Shown here: piece by piece, positions 27,582 through 37,069 of the stretch | Numbering within the stretch: position 1 is the first letter of the stretch | How the letters are laid out: each line of letters begins with the position of its first letter | Assembly (NCBI RefSeq): GCF_029320955.1 | Contig: NZ_CP119757.1 | Span: 1,984,001-2,048,000 of the forward strand | Direction of reading: 5' to 3' | DNA: 64,000 bases | From: Flavobacterium sp. YJ01 | GTDB lineage: Bacteria; Bacteroidota; Bacteroidia; Flavobacteriales; Flavobacteriaceae | The notes under the pieces: generated by a model | What the model was told of the DNA's origin: nothing | The model's database searches: none | The model's input: only the letters and a program-made list of their open reading frames with translations | Position numbers and translations under genes: made by a program

Positions 27582-28814
27582 CTATCTTAATTTTAGTGTA
27601 ATGATTGATAAAATGGCTAACATTACGGCAACAATCCAAAAACGGGTTACGATTTTACTTTCGTGATATCCTTTTTTCTGGTAATGATGATGAAGAGGCG
27701 CCATCAAAAAGATTCTTCTACCTTCGCCAAAACGTTTCTTTGTATATTTAAAATAAAAAACTTGTATAACTACTGAAGCACTTTCTGCTAAGAAAATTCC
27801 GCAGAATAATACAATCAAGATTTCTTTTCTAACTGCAATTGCCAATACTGCGATAATTCCTCCAATTGTTAAACTTCCCGTATCTCCCATAAAAACCGAA
27901 GCTGGATAAGAGTTATACCAAAGGAAACCAATCAACGCTCCTACGAATGCCGATATAAAGACCGTCATTTCTCCCGAATTTGGGATGTACATGATGTTAA
28001 GGTAATTCGAGAAAATGATATTTCCAGAAACAAACGTAAAAATTCCGAGCGCGAGAACAGATATTGCCGAGGTTCCTGCGGCGAGACCGTCGATTCCGTC
28101 TGTTAGATTTGCTCCGTTTGAAACTGCTGTAATAATGAAAATTACAACTGGAATAAAAATCAACCAAGCCCATTTTTCATATCCATCTCCCATAAAAGAC
28201 AATACTTCCGCATAATCAAATTCGTTGTTTTTTACGAAAGGGATTGTTGTTGCTGTAGATTTCTCCTCAACTGGCGCTGGAAGTACAACAGTAGTATTTG
28301 CTGCTGTTCTAAAAACATCTGTACGACCTGTATCTGTTCTTACCGTAACCGCAGGATTAAAATAAAGAACTGCTCCAACGATGATTCCTAAACCAACTTG
28401 ACCAATTACTTTAAAAATACCTTTAAGTCCTTGTTTATCTTTTTTGAATATTTTGATATAATCGTCCACAAAACCAATTGTTCCCATCCATAGCGTAGTA
28501 ACAATCAGCAAAACGATGTAAATATTATGCAATCGAGCAAATAACAAAACAGGCAGCAAGGTTGCAAAAATGATAATCAATCCACCCATTGTTGGCGTAC
28601 CAGCTTTTTCATTTTGACCTGCTAGACCAAGTTCTCTAACTGTTTCTCCTACTTGCTGACGACGCAAAAAGTTAATTATCCTTTTACCATAAATAGTCGA
28701 CAAAAGCAACGAAAGCATAAATGCCAAAGCTGATCTAAATGTGATGTACTGGAAAACTCCCGTTCCAGGAAGGTCCAATGTTTTATCAAAATATTCGAAT
28801 AAATAGTACAGCAT
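27582..28814 (-). CDS. mraY: phospho-N-acetylmuramoyl-pentapeptide transferase MraY
   Basis: 410-residue multi-spanning enzyme making lipid I from UDP-MurNAc-pentapeptide and undecaprenyl phosphate. Signature sequences: [26 protein letters not shown] and [11 protein letters not shown]. Compared with ~360 residues in E. coli there is an insert of about 50 residues after [13 protein letters not shown], rich in Thr and Ala, probably an extra-membrane loop. It follows murE after an 81-base gap. Confidence 0.97.
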   Translation of the reverse strand: MLYYLFEYFDKTLDLPGTGVFQYITFRSALAFMLSLLLSTIYGKRIINFLRRQQVGETVRELGLAGQNEKAGTPTMGGLIIIFATLLPVLLFARLHNIYIVLLIVTTLWMGTIGFVDDYIKIFKKDKQGLKGIFKVIGQVGLGIIVGAVLYFNPAVTVRTDTGRTDVFRTAANTTVVLPAPVEEKSTATTIPFVKNNEFDYAEVLSFMGDGYEKWAWLIFIPVVIFIITAVSNGANLTDGIDGLAAGTSAISVLALGIFTFVSGNIIFSNYLNIMYIPNSGEMTVFISAFVGALIGFLWYNSYPASVFMGDTGSLTIGGIIAVLAIAVRKEILIVLFCGIFLAESASVVIQVFYFKYTKKRFGEGRRIFLMAPLHHHYQKKGYHESKIVTRFWIVAVMLAILSIITLKLR

Positions 28815-28895
28815 ATTTCCTTATTTTTTTAAATTCCAATTTTGAAATTTCAAATTCCAATTGTGTGGTGGCATTTGAACTTAAAAAATCTTTTA

Positions 28896-30359
28896 TTATT
28901 TATTTAGTTGTTCTAAAATCTCTTTTATGGTTTCCATATCATCAAAATGATGGCGAACACCATTTATTTCTTGATATGTTTCATGTCCTTTTCCTGCAAT
29001 TAGAATAATATCTTTTGGCTGAGCCAATTGACAAGCGGTTTTTATAGCTTGTTTTCTATCTGTAATTCTCAGCATTTTTTTGTAATTCTGAGGCTCAACT
29101 CCCTGCTCCATTTCATCCAAAATAACTTCTGGATCTTCATTTCTCGGATTATCAGAGGTCAACACTGCTTTATCACTTAAATCTGAAGCGATTTTTGCCA
29201 TTATCGGACGTTTTGTTTTATCTCTGTTTCCTCCGCATCCAACAACAGTAATTAACTGTTCATTTTTTGTTCGAATGTCATTGATTGTTTTCAAAACATT
29301 TTCAAGGGCATCTGGCGTATGGGCGTAATCTACGACAGCGGTAATTCCGCCATCTGATACGATATACTGAAAACGTCCCGAAACGCTTTCTAAATCAGAC
29401 AATAAACGCAACGCTTCAAGACTATCAATTCCGAGCTCTACAGCCGTTCCGTAAATAGCTAAAACATTGTATGCGTTGAAAGTACCAATCAGTTTTACCC
29501 AAACTTCATTATCATTAACTTTCAGTAATAATCCAGATAATTGGCTTTCTAAAATCTGAGCTCTATAATCTGCATACGATTTTAAAGCGTAAGTCAATTT
29601 TTTAGCCACCGTATTCTGAAGCATCACAGAACCATTTTTATCATCAATATTTGATAACACAAAAGCTGATTTAGGAAGCGAGTCAAAAAATGACTTTTTA
29701 ACATCTCTATATTCAGCAAATGTTGGATGATAATCTAAATGATCGTGAGAAAGATTCGTAAAAATTCCGCCTACAAAATGCAATGCTTCTGTACGTTTTT
29801 GGTGAATTCCATGCGAACTAACTTCCATAAAACAATGTGTAACTCCAGCTTCGACCATTTCATTTAAATAATGATTGATTGTCAAAGAATCTGGTGTTGT
29901 ATGCGTTGCTGGGTATTCTGTTTTATCTACTACAATTTTTACTGTTGATAATAAACCAACTTTAAAACCTGCTTTTTCGAACAATTGAAACAATAATGAC
30001 GCAATTGTTGTTTTACCATTTGTTCCTGTTACACCAACTAATTTTAATTTCGCAGACGGATCTTCAAAATAATTAGCTGCCATAAAAGCCAAAGCCGCAT
30101 TGGTGTCTTTAACTTGAATATAAGTTACTTCAGCAATAGTATTTTCATGAAGCGTATCACAAATAATTGCTTTTGCTCCAAGCTGAATCGCTTTTTCAAT
30201 GTAATCATGTCCATCTGAAAGTGAACCACGAATAGCTACAAAAACATCATTTGATTCTACTTTACGTGAATCGAATTCAATTTTATGAATAGCAATATCT
30301 GTCGAACCTTTTACAGATTCGATAGCTACTTTATATAATATGTCTTTTAATACTTTCAC
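28896..30359 (-). CDS. murE: UDP-MurNAc-tripeptide synthetase MurE
   Basis: 487 residues. ATP loop GVTGTNGKTTIASLL, the carbamylated-lysine region (THTTPDSLTINHYL), DYAHTPDALENVL and TSDNPRNEDPEVILDEM. The DNPR motif is the one associated with meso-diaminopimelate as substrate, so this should be the DAP-adding enzyme. Overlaps the end of the transpeptidase gene by 4 bases (ATGA type). Confidence 0.96.
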   Translation of the reverse strand: MKVLKDILYKVAIESVKGSTDIAIHKIEFDSRKVESNDVFVAIRGSLSDGHDYIEKAIQLGAKAIICDTLHENTIAEVTYIQVKDTNAALAFMAANYFEDPSAKLKLVGVTGTNGKTTIASLLFQLFEKAGFKVGLLSTVKIVVDKTEYPATHTTPDSLTINHYLNEMVEAGVTHCFMEVSSHGIHQKRTEALHFVGGIFTNLSHDHLDYHPTFAEYRDVKKSFFDSLPKSAFVLSNIDDKNGSVMLQNTVAKKLTYALKSYADYRAQILESQLSGLLLKVNDNEVWVKLIGTFNAYNVLAIYGTAVELGIDSLEALRLLSDLESVSGRFQYIVSDGGITAVVDYAHTPDALENVLKTINDIRTKNEQLITVVGCGGNRDKTKRPIMAKIASDLSDKAVLTSDNPRNEDPEVILDEMEQGVEPQNYKKMLRITDRKQAIKTACQLAQPKDIILIAGKGHETYQEINGVRHHFDDMETIKEILEQLNK

Positions 30360-32365
30360 GATAATTCTAATACAATTGTTGTGTTTTTGCTTATACTAGT
30401 TCCAGCTTGAATAGATTGATTCTTCACTTTCCCCATTCCATTTACTTTTACTTTCAAACCTAAATTTTCCAGTAAAGCAATTGCATCCATTCCTGGCATT
30501 CCTTTTAAATTCGGAATCTGATTACTCTTTTTATTAGCTTCAACAGTATATTTATTATAACTATCATCCTGCTTTGGAATCCTAGTATCTAATTTTTTAA
30601 TTTTATTTGTCGAAGGTGCATCTGTAAAAATCTTTTGAGCAATTCTTTTAAAAACTGGTCCTGCCACATCTGCTCCGTAATAATTATTCTTAGCTGTATT
30701 TGGCTTATGAACCACTACAATACAAGAATACTTTGGATGATCAGCTGGAAAATAACCTACGAAAGATGATGCATAATACAATGCTGATTTTCCTTCTTTT
30801 CCACCATAATTCATTTGAGCCGTTCCTGTTTTTCCTGCCATCGAAAAATCTTTCGAATACAATTTAGAACCCGTTCCTTTTTTAACCACATTAAGCAATA
30901 CCGCTTTCACTTTCTTTAATGTTTCTGGCGAACAAACTTTTGGATTTATCACTTCAACATCAAATTTCTTGATGGTTTTATTCCATTCTTTAATTTCTGA
31001 TACGAACTGCGGTTTTACCATTACTCCGTCATTTGCAACCGAATTGTAGAATGCCAAAGTCTGCATTGGCGTCACAGAAACTCCGTATCCAAATGCCATC
31101 CACGGAAGTGAAACTCCAGACCAATGTTTGTCTCCCGGCTGTGGAATATACGGCCTTCCTTCTCCTTTAAAATGCAATCCTAATGTCTTATTTAATCCGT
31201 AACTATTGATATGATTGACAAATTTTGATGGATTGCTTTTATACCCTTCATAAACTGCCTGAACCATAACTGTATTTGACGAAAGTTCAAATCCGCGTGC
31301 TAAAGAAACTTTACCGTAACCACCATTATGCGAATCGCGTACTGATCTTCCGTAATATTTTACAATACCATTGTGACTATCATAAACCGTACTTGTATCG
31401 GCTACTTTATCTTCTAAAATCGCCATCAAATCAACCAATTTAAAAGTCGATCCTGGTTCGTGAGATTCTGCAATTGCATAATTTGTTGTTTCGTAATACG
31501 ATCCGTCTTCTGCTCTTCCTAAATTAGAAATTGCCTTTACATGTCCCGTTTGCGTTTCCATAACAACTACACAACCGTGATCTGCTTCGTAATCTTGCAA
31601 TTGTTTCAACAAAGCATGGTGCGCGATATCCTGAATAAAAACATCTATCGTAGAAATTACATCATAACCGTCAATTGGATCAACTTCGTTTACATCACGA
31701 ATAGGCTTCCACTGTCCTTTTGCAATTTTTTGCTTTAGAATTTTACCATCTTTTCCGTTTAGGTAATTTTTAAAAGCCCATTCAATTCCTTTTCCAACCT
31801 CTACCCCGGTTGCTGGATCAATTTTGTCGTAACCAATGGTTCTTTCAGCAATTTTTCCAATTGGATGTTTTCTAACCGTTTCTTGTTCAACAATAATTCC
31901 GCCTTTAAAAGCGCCTAAATTGAACAATGGAAAACTTTTTATTTTTACATATTCAGTATAACTCAGCTTACGAGCAATCAAATAATAACGATTTTTATTC
32001 TCACGCGCTTTTCTTAATTCTTTTTGAAAATAACTGCTTGGCTTATCCAAAACTGTTGCCAACGAATCTGACAATGGTTTTACATATTTCTCAAAAGTTT
32101 CTGTTTTTGGCGCTTTTGCATCAAAACGAATCTCGTAATTCGGAATTGACGTAGCTAATAAACTTCCGTCAGCAGAATAAATATTTCCTTTATTGGCCGG
32201 AATTACAAAGTTTCTAACAGTACGCTGTTTTGCCAGTTTTCTGTAATAATCTCCATCAACCCATTGAATATTGGTTAATTTAACAACAATAGCAATTGCC
32301 ATCACAAAGATGAAAACTGCTACGAGGTAAATTCTGTAGGATATATGTTTATCGTCTACTGCCAT
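30356..32365 (-). CDS. ftsI: FtsI/PBP3-type class B penicillin-binding protein with PASTA domain
   Basis: 669 residues: N-terminal membrane helix (~10-30), a pedestal/dimerisation domain, then the transpeptidase domain with SxxK in EPGSTFKLVDL, the SSN motif in FELSSNTVMVQA and KTG in MAGKTGTAQMNY. The last ~60 residues (IPNLKGMPGMDAIALLENLGLKV) form one PASTA domain. Septal transpeptidase partner of FtsW. It overlaps ftsL by 10 bases. The PASTA tail is unlike E. coli FtsI but common in Bacteroidota. Confidence 0.96.
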   Translation of the reverse strand: MAVDDKHISYRIYLVAVFIFVMAIAIVVKLTNIQWVDGDYYRKLAKQRTVRNFVIPANKGNIYSADGSLLATSIPNYEIRFDAKAPKTETFEKYVKPLSDSLATVLDKPSSYFQKELRKARENKNRYYLIARKLSYTEYVKIKSFPLFNLGAFKGGIIVEQETVRKHPIGKIAERTIGYDKIDPATGVEVGKGIEWAFKNYLNGKDGKILKQKIAKGQWKPIRDVNEVDPIDGYDVISTIDVFIQDIAHHALLKQLQDYEADHGCVVVMETQTGHVKAISNLGRAEDGSYYETTNYAIAESHEPGSTFKLVDLMAILEDKVADTSTVYDSHNGIVKYYGRSVRDSHNGGYGKVSLARGFELSSNTVMVQAVYEGYKSNPSKFVNHINSYGLNKTLGLHFKGEGRPYIPQPGDKHWSGVSLPWMAFGYGVSVTPMQTLAFYNSVANDGVMVKPQFVSEIKEWNKTIKKFDVEVINPKVCSPETLKKVKAVLLNVVKKGTGSKLYSKDFSMAGKTGTAQMNYGGKEGKSALYYASSFVGYFPADHPKYSCIVVVHKPNTAKNNYYGADVAGPVFKRIAQKIFTDAPSTNKIKKLDTRIPKQDDSYNKYTVEANKKSNQIPNLKGMPGMDAIALLENLGLKVKVNGMGKVKNQSIQAGTSISKNTTIVLELS

Positions 32366-32703
32366 ATTCTTTTAAAGAAACTTTTTTCTTCTTCTTTTTT
32401 AACTTCTATTTTCACTGGAGGAACCGTCGACGGAAAAATTTGTTTTTCTAACATTTTATCCGAAATGGTTGACTCCATTTTTAGCTTCATTAATTCTGAA
32501 CGTCGATCTACAAATTCAGATCGCAATTCTTTTGTTTCATTATTCAACTTTGCGATTTCAAAAACCTTTTGTTCGTATCGTTGTGTATTGGCAATCATCA
32601 AAATGGCCAGCAGAATTATAAAGACGATAAATCGCCAGTTTTTTACTGCATCATCATGAATCAGGAATCTTGCTTTTAATATGCTAAATACACCACTTTT
32701 CAT
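32356..32703 (-). CDS. ftsL: FtsL-like cell division protein
   Basis: 115-residue bitopic protein: short cytoplasmic start, one membrane helix (~residues 25-43, FIVFIILLAILMIANTQ) and a periplasmic coiled-coil (KVFEIAKLNNETKELRSEF). Sequence identity of FtsL is always low; the call rests on topology and position between rsmH and ftsI. It overlaps the next gene, so it is translationally coupled to ftsI. Confidence 0.88.
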   Translation of the reverse strand: MKSGVFSILKARFLIHDDAVKNWRFIVFIILLAILMIANTQRYEQKVFEIAKLNNETKELRSEFVDRRSELMKLKMESTISDKMLEKQIFPSTVPPVKIEVKKEEEKSFFKRIWQ

Positions 32704-32724
32704 TATTTTCTACCTTAATATATA

Positions 32725-33633
32725 TTATAGCTTTTCTGCAACTCTTAATTTGGCACTTCTTGCTCTATTATTAATTTTGATTTCCTCGTTGTCTGGAACA
32801 ATCAATTTTCCAATAGTTTTAAATGGAACCGAAAAGTTTCCGTAAAAATCTCTTTCTGGTTCTCCTTCAAACATTCCGTTTTTTATAAACCTTTTTACCA
32901 ATCTATCTTCTAAAGAATGATATGAGATCACCGAAAATCTTCCGCCTGGTTTTAAGATCTCTAACGATTGCTCAATAAATTCTTTTAAAACATCCATTTC
33001 TTGATTTACTTCAATTCGAATTGCCTGATATATTTGAGCCAATACTTTATTTCGAACTTTCTCAGGTAAAAATTTCTTCAAAACGTCTTTCAATTCATCT
33101 GTCGTTTTGATCGGATAATCTTTTCTCGCCTCAACAATTGTTCTTGCTAAAACTGGCGCGTTTTTCAATTCTCCATAATCAAAAAAAACGCGACGTAAAT
33201 CCTGTTCTTCATATTCGTTAACCACTCGATAAGCACTCAAATCATTTTTTTGACTCATCCGCATATCTAATTCGGCATCAAATCTTGTAGAAAAACCTCT
33301 TTCCGGAACATCAAACTGATGTGATGAAACGCCTAAATCAGCTAAAATTCCATCAACTGCTTTTACTCCGTGAAAACGTAAAAATCTTTTTATGAACCTA
33401 AAATTTTCGTTTATCAAAGTAAACCTTTCGTCTGGCAAAGCATTAGCAAGCGCATCTTCGTCTTGATCAAATGCAAACAGCTTTCCGTTTGGCCCTAATC
33501 TTCTTAAAATCTCCTTTGAATGACCACCGCCTCCAAACGTAACATCTACATACACCCCATCAGGTTTAATATCTAAACCATCTACAGTTGGATAAAGCAA
33601 AACCGGATTATGATATTCCATCTTCGTCGTCAT
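32725..33633 (-). CDS. rsmH: 16S rRNA (cytosine1402-N4)-methyltransferase RsmH
   Basis: 302-residue SAM-dependent methyltransferase (MraW). Motifs: YHNPVLL, DVTFGGGGHSKEIL, ADLGVSSHQFD, RGFSTRFDAELDMRM and SYHSLEDRLVKRF. The second Met (residue 5, 33621) is the better match to the usual start. Either start lies inside the 3' end of mraZ, so the two are coupled. Standard second gene of the cluster. Confidence 0.97.
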   Translation of the reverse strand: MTTKMEYHNPVLLYPTVDGLDIKPDGVYVDVTFGGGGHSKEILRRLGPNGKLFAFDQDEDALANALPDERFTLINENFRFIKRFLRFHGVKAVDGILADLGVSSHQFDVPERGFSTRFDAELDMRMSQKNDLSAYRVVNEYEEQDLRRVFFDYGELKNAPVLARTIVEARKDYPIKTTDELKDVLKKFLPEKVRNKVLAQIYQAIRIEVNQEMDVLKEFIEQSLEILKPGGRFSVISYHSLEDRLVKRFIKNGMFEGEPERDFYGNFSVPFKTIGKLIVPDNEEIKINNRARSAKLRVAEKL

Positions 33634-34081
33634 TAATATTTCCCATTACTTCTTCGGCTAAATCTGCAAAATCCATATCTTCGCCGCTTATTGATTTTTC
33701 GTATAAATCCTTATCCCAGATTTCTACTATATTAACCGCAGATGAAAAAACTACATCTTTAGAAATACTCGCAAACGTTACCAAATCTTTTGGAACCAGC
33801 AATCTCCCTAATGCATCAACCTCAACCACTTTAACACCAGCCGTAAACCTTCTAATGAAATCGTTGTTCTTTTTCACAAAGCGATTAAGCTTGTTGATTT
33901 TTTTCATCATTAAATCCCATTCTTCCATAGGATATAATTCTAAACACTGCTGAAAAACAGAACGCTTCAAAACGAATCCGCTTTGAAGAGAAGCCGTCAA
34001 TTGCTTTTTTAAAGGCGCAGGCATCATTAGCCTTCCTTTAGCATCGACTTTACACTCATATGTTCCAACAATTGTGTTCAA
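33608..34081 (-). CDS. mraZ: transcriptional regulator MraZ
   Basis: 157 residues with two tandem SpoVT/AbrB-type swapped-hairpin domains: VGTYECKVDAKGRLMMPAPL near residue 5 and VVEVDALGRLLVPKDL near residue 85. MraZ represses its own dcw operon in E. coli and acts on it in Mollicutes by binding short direct repeats. First gene of the dcw run; its own upstream region carries five GTGGT boxes at 34127-34186 that fit autoregulation. Confidence 0.95.
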   Translation of the reverse strand: MNTIVGTYECKVDAKGRLMMPAPLKKQLTASLQSGFVLKRSVFQQCLELYPMEEWDLMMKKINKLNRFVKKNNDFIRRFTAGVKVVEVDALGRLLVPKDLVTFASISKDVVFSSAVNIVEIWDKDLYEKSISGEDMDFADLAEEVMGNINDDEDGIS

Positions 34082-34107
34082 AAAAAACTAGTTAACATGT
34101 TATACAG

Positions 34108-34115
34108 CAAAAATA
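34108..34115 (-). promoter_or_regulatory. candidate -7 element of the dcw promoter
   Basis: TATTTTTG on the minus strand (TAnnTTTG consensus), 27 bases before the mraZ ATG. The nearest MraZ-like box begins 12 bases upstream, covering the -33 region. Confidence 0.55.
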
Positions 34116-34125
34116 TAAAAAAAAA

Positions 34126-34186
34126 TACCACATTTTACCACTTTATACCACTTTGTTAATAAGTTTAACCACTTCGCCACCACTTT
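34126..34186 (-). promoter_or_regulatory. MraZ operator candidate: five GTGGT boxes
   Basis: On the plus strand TACCA starts at 34126, 34136 and 34146, an exact 10-base period, giving GTGGT words on the minus strand (AAAGTGGTAT-like). Two more ACCACTT words start at 34168 and 34179. The form resembles known MraZ sites: TGGGN repeats at 10-base period in E. coli and AAAGTG-type repeats in Mycoplasma. The rest of the 378-base gap 34082-34459 is AT-rich. Confidence 0.75.
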
Positions 34187-34424
34187 CTATAATTCACAAT
34201 CAATCAATACCTTAACTATAAATTAACAGATTTACAAATACATTAATCATTCAAAAAAATAATGCGCTAATTTTCTTAAAAATTTGATTATAATGCAGTT
34301 TTCTTAACATTTACATAATTTACCAAAAACCACATTAATTACTGATTTTTAACCGCTTACAACTTCTACTAAAATTATCTAGTTAAAAAATGGCAGCAAA
34401 AATTCATTTTTATTTATTTAACCC

Positions 34425-34432
34425 TATATTTG
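34425..34432 (+). promoter_or_regulatory. candidate -7 promoter element of the hydrolase gene
   Basis: TATATTTG matches TAnnTTTG 28 bases before the start codon at 34460. Confidence 0.45.
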
Positions 34433-34459
34433 TCGAAATTGAAATTGGCATTAGATTAG

Positions 34460-35224
34460 ATGGACAAACACTATAAAAAAGAAGGCAAATACAGCTATTT
34501 TGAAGCTGGAGAAGGAACTCCAATTGTTATTCTGCATGGATTAATGGGAGGTCTTAGTAACTTTGATGGTGTAGCACAATATTTCCCGACAAAAGGATAT
34601 AAAGTTGTTATTCCTGATTTGCCAATATACACGCAAAGCATTTTAAAAACGAACGTAAAAAGTTTCGCGAAATACGTAAAAGACTTTATCACTTTTAAGG
34701 GTTTTGACAAAGTAATTCTTTTAGGAAATTCTCTTGGAGGACATATCGCTTTGTATCACACTAAACTTTACCCTGAGAAAGTTGCGGGACTTGTAATAAC
34801 TGGTAGCTCTGGACTTTACGAAAGCGCAATGGGCGATAGTTACCCAAGAAGAGGCGATTACGAATACATTAAAAAGAAGGCTGAAGATGTATTTTACGAT
34901 CCTAAAATCGCTACTCCTGAATTGATTGATGAAGTTTATGCAACAGCAAATGACCGAATAAAATTAATCAAAACTTTGACGATTGCCAAGAGTGCAATTC
35001 GTCATAATATGGCCAAAGATTTACCAAAAATGAATGTAGAAACCTGCATTATTTGGGGTAAAAACGACTCTGTAACACCGCCAAATGTTGCCGAAGAATT
35101 TGATAAATTATTGCCAAATTCTACTTTGTACTGGATTGACAAATGCGGACACGCTGCAATGATGGAACATCCAGATGAATTTAACGAAATTCTGGAGAAA
35201 TGGCTTACTGAGCAGAAATTATAG
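34460..35224 (+). CDS. alpha/beta-fold hydrolase
   Basis: 254 residues. Oxyanion region VILHGLMGG, nucleophile elbow GNSLGGH (Ser91), acid in WGKNDSVTPP and catalytic His in KCGHAAMMEHP: a complete catalytic triad. Closest in look to MhpC/proline-iminopeptidase-like esterases; substrate unknown. It lies divergent from mraZ and 39 bases ahead of engB, with an AGGAGG-like sequence (AAGGAGGTTTT) in between, so both may be one transcript. Confidence 0.93.
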   Translation: MDKHYKKEGKYSYFEAGEGTPIVILHGLMGGLSNFDGVAQYFPTKGYKVVIPDLPIYTQSILKTNVKSFAKYVKDFITFKGFDKVILLGNSLGGHIALYHTKLYPEKVAGLVITGSSGLYESAMGDSYPRRGDYEYIKKKAEDVFYDPKIATPELIDEVYATANDRIKLIKTLTIAKSAIRHNMAKDLPKMNVETCIIWGKNDSVTPPNVAEEFDKLLPNSTLYWIDKCGHAAMMEHPDEFNEILEKWLTEQKL

Positions 35225-35263
35225 TAAACTTTCGATTTTAAGGAGGTTTTAAAAACAAAAGAC

Positions 35264-35884
35264 ATGAAAATTAATACCGCCGAATTTATTATCAGTAATT
35301 CTGATGCTTCAAAATGCCCGACTGAATTCTTGCCGGAATATGCATTTATAGGCCGATCAAACGTTGGTAAATCATCTTTGATTAATATGCTTACCAACAA
35401 TAAAAATTTAGCAAAAACCTCTAGCAGACCTGGAAAAACACAATTAATCAATCATTTTAAAATCAATAACAATTGGTTTTTGGTCGATTTGCCTGGTTAT
35501 GGTTATGCGAAAGTTTCTAAGAAAACAAAATCTGTTTTTCAGCAATTTATTACTGATTATTTTGAAAATAGAGAACAATTAGTTTGTGCTTTTGTTTTAA
35601 TTGATATTCGTCATGAAGCGCAGAAAATAGACATTGAATTTATGTCTTATATGGGAGAAAGCGAAATTCCGTTTTGTATTATTTTTACAAAAGCTGATAA
35701 AATTAGCAGAACAAAAATTGACTCTCATATTGCTGCTTACAAAAAACAAATGTACGCTAATAATTGGGCTGAAATGCCACAATATTTTGTAACCTCATCT
35801 ACAGAATTAACTGGAAAAGAACAAGTTCTATCTTATATTGACGAAGTAAATCAGGAAGTATTTAAAAACAATTCAGGTTTTTAA
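35264..35884 (+). CDS. engB: ribosome biogenesis GTPase EngB (YihA/YsxC)
   Basis: 206-residue P-loop GTPase needed for 50S subunit assembly. G1 GRSNVGKSSLINML (about residue 30), G2/G3 region SSRPGKTQLINHF and VDLPGYGYAKV, G4 TKADK, then SSTELTGKEQVLSYI. Length is normal. An AAGGAGG sequence stands at 35241, unusually well matched to anti-Shine-Dalgarno for this phylum. Terminator at 35901. Confidence 0.96.
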   Translation: MKINTAEFIISNSDASKCPTEFLPEYAFIGRSNVGKSSLINMLTNNKNLAKTSSRPGKTQLINHFKINNNWFLVDLPGYGYAKVSKKTKSVFQQFITDYFENREQLVCAFVLIDIRHEAQKIDIEFMSYMGESEIPFCIIFTKADKISRTKIDSHIAAYKKQMYANNWAEMPQYFVTSSTELTGKEQVLSYIDEVNQEVFKNNSGF

Positions 35885-35900
35885 AAAATAAAAAAGCAAT

Positions 35901-35946
35901 AAAAAAATCCCAAATTCCAACTACAATTGGATTTTGGGATTTTTTA
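35901..35946. terminator. strong terminator after engB
   Basis: AAAAAATCCCAAATTCCAA pairs imperfectly with TTGGATTTTGGGATTTTTT around a 6-base loop. It serves the convergent genes engB and the membrane protein at 35961. Confidence 0.85.
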
Positions 35947-35960
35947 TTTTTGGGCTTTTC

Positions 35961-36632
35961 TTACTCTGCCATTTTACTTTCAATACTTTTCTTTGCTGTT
36001 CTTCTAAAGTTTAAAGATTTCCATTCTTTATAAATTAAAACCTGATAAAGAATATAGAACAGAGAATTAAAAAACCACAAATCAAGTATAAAAGGTTCCG
36101 TAAAAATTACCGAATCTGTATTTCCAGATAAAAAAATACTCGCGCTACTTGTTAAGTAAATAATGAGTCCGTTGCAAAAATAGAAGTAGTCGTGCTTAAC
36201 ATTTTTCAAATTCGAAACAATATAATAAAAAGCATAAAGAAGCAACGGAATCGAAGTTATTGCTATTTCAATCAAATTAAATTCCCAATAAAGTGACGGA
36301 GTTCTATAATATTGAATGCTTAAAAAAAGTAAAACAGAAATCAACACTGCCAATATAGTTTTCTTTAATATTTTATTTTCAAAGGAATTATAGAAAAAGA
36401 AACTCAATGATATAAACTGAAAATTGAAATAATAATGCGAAAGAAAAAAATTGGAATTCGGATAGAGAAATCCGATAATATTGCAAAGTAATTCCACACA
36501 AAACAAAAGAACCAAATATGCTGTAACAATGCGATATAGCACATCTCTCTTTTTGCAAGTAATATAAAACCTAATTGCATTGGCAAGTAAAAAAAACAAT
36601 CCTACGAGGCTTACCAGAAAAGGAAATAGCAT
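35961..36632 (-). CDS. multi-spanning membrane protein, unknown function
   Basis: From the ATG at 36632 this is 223 residues with about seven hydrophobic helices (MLFPFLVSLVGLFFLLANAI onward) and a short basic cytoplasmic tail (FRRTAKKSIESKMAE). A longer reading from 36680 would use TTG and overlap the gldBC terminator, so I reject it. The topology resembles the 7TM sensor part of Bacteroidota histidine kinases without kinase domain. No family named. Same strand as gldC but separated by a terminator. Confidence 0.75.
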   Translation of the reverse strand: MLFPFLVSLVGLFFLLANAIRFYITCKKRDVLYRIVTAYLVLLFCVELLCNIIGFLYPNSNFFLSHYYFNFQFISLSFFFYNSFENKILKKTILAVLISVLLFLSIQYYRTPSLYWEFNLIEIAITSIPLLLYAFYYIVSNLKNVKHDYFYFCNGLIIYLTSSASIFLSGNTDSVIFTEPFILDLWFFNSLFYILYQVLIYKEWKSLNFRRTAKKSIESKMAE

Positions 36633-36670
36633 GTTATTAATTTTGGGGATGATATTGCAAATAAAACACA

Positions 36671-36717
36671 AAAATCCCAAATCTCACTTTTAAGGATGAA
36701 ATTTGGGACTTTTTTTA
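36671..36717 (-). terminator. terminator after gldC
   Basis: TCCCAAAT / ATTTGGGA stem flanked by A and T runs, 20 bases after the gldC stop on the minus strand. Confidence 0.7.
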
Positions 36718-36736
36718 TTGATTTTTAAGCTTCTTC

Positions 36737-37069
36737 TTACTTAGTAAGCTCTAATTTTTCTGCGAAGTAGTCACAGAAATCTTTCATAGTATCAGACATT
36801 TTTTCGTCATCTGTTGCACGCTTGAACGTATCCGCCATCGCAACTAAAGTTTGATGAAAGAAAATCTTCATTTCATCTACAGGCATATCTTTTGTCCATA
36901 AATCGATACGCATTGTTTCTTTCGCTTTGCTGTCCCAAATAGACAGCATAATTGCTTTTGCTTCTTCAGCTTGTACACCGCCGTCTTGCGCGCTCCACGT
37001 TAATTTTTCTGGAACACGGTTTTCATCTAATTCAACATTGAATCTTATCTCTGAGTTTATATTTGCCAT
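36737..37069 (-). CDS. gldC: gliding motility protein GldC
   Basis: 110-residue cytoplasmic protein recognised by INSEIRFNVELDENRVPEKLTW and DLWTKDMPVDEMKIFFHQTL. In Flavobacterium johnsoniae gldC sits directly after gldB, as here; it supports but is not essential for gliding. Start and gldB stop share position 37069, so the two are coupled. Confidence 0.93.
   Translation of the reverse strand: MANINSEIRFNVELDENRVPEKLTWSAQDGGVQAEEAKAIMLSIWDSKAKETMRIDLWTKDMPVDEMKIFFHQTLVAMADTFKRATDDEKMSDTMKDFCDYFAEKLELTK

Noticed and set aside
34126..34186. Short CRISPR-like repeat array
   Set aside because: The units are 5-7 bases with 10-base period and lie in the mraZ promoter; this is an operator pattern.
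36633..36680. TTG-started extension of the membrane protein at 35961
   Set aside because: It overlaps the gldC terminator; the ATG at 36632 directly precedes the first membrane helix.
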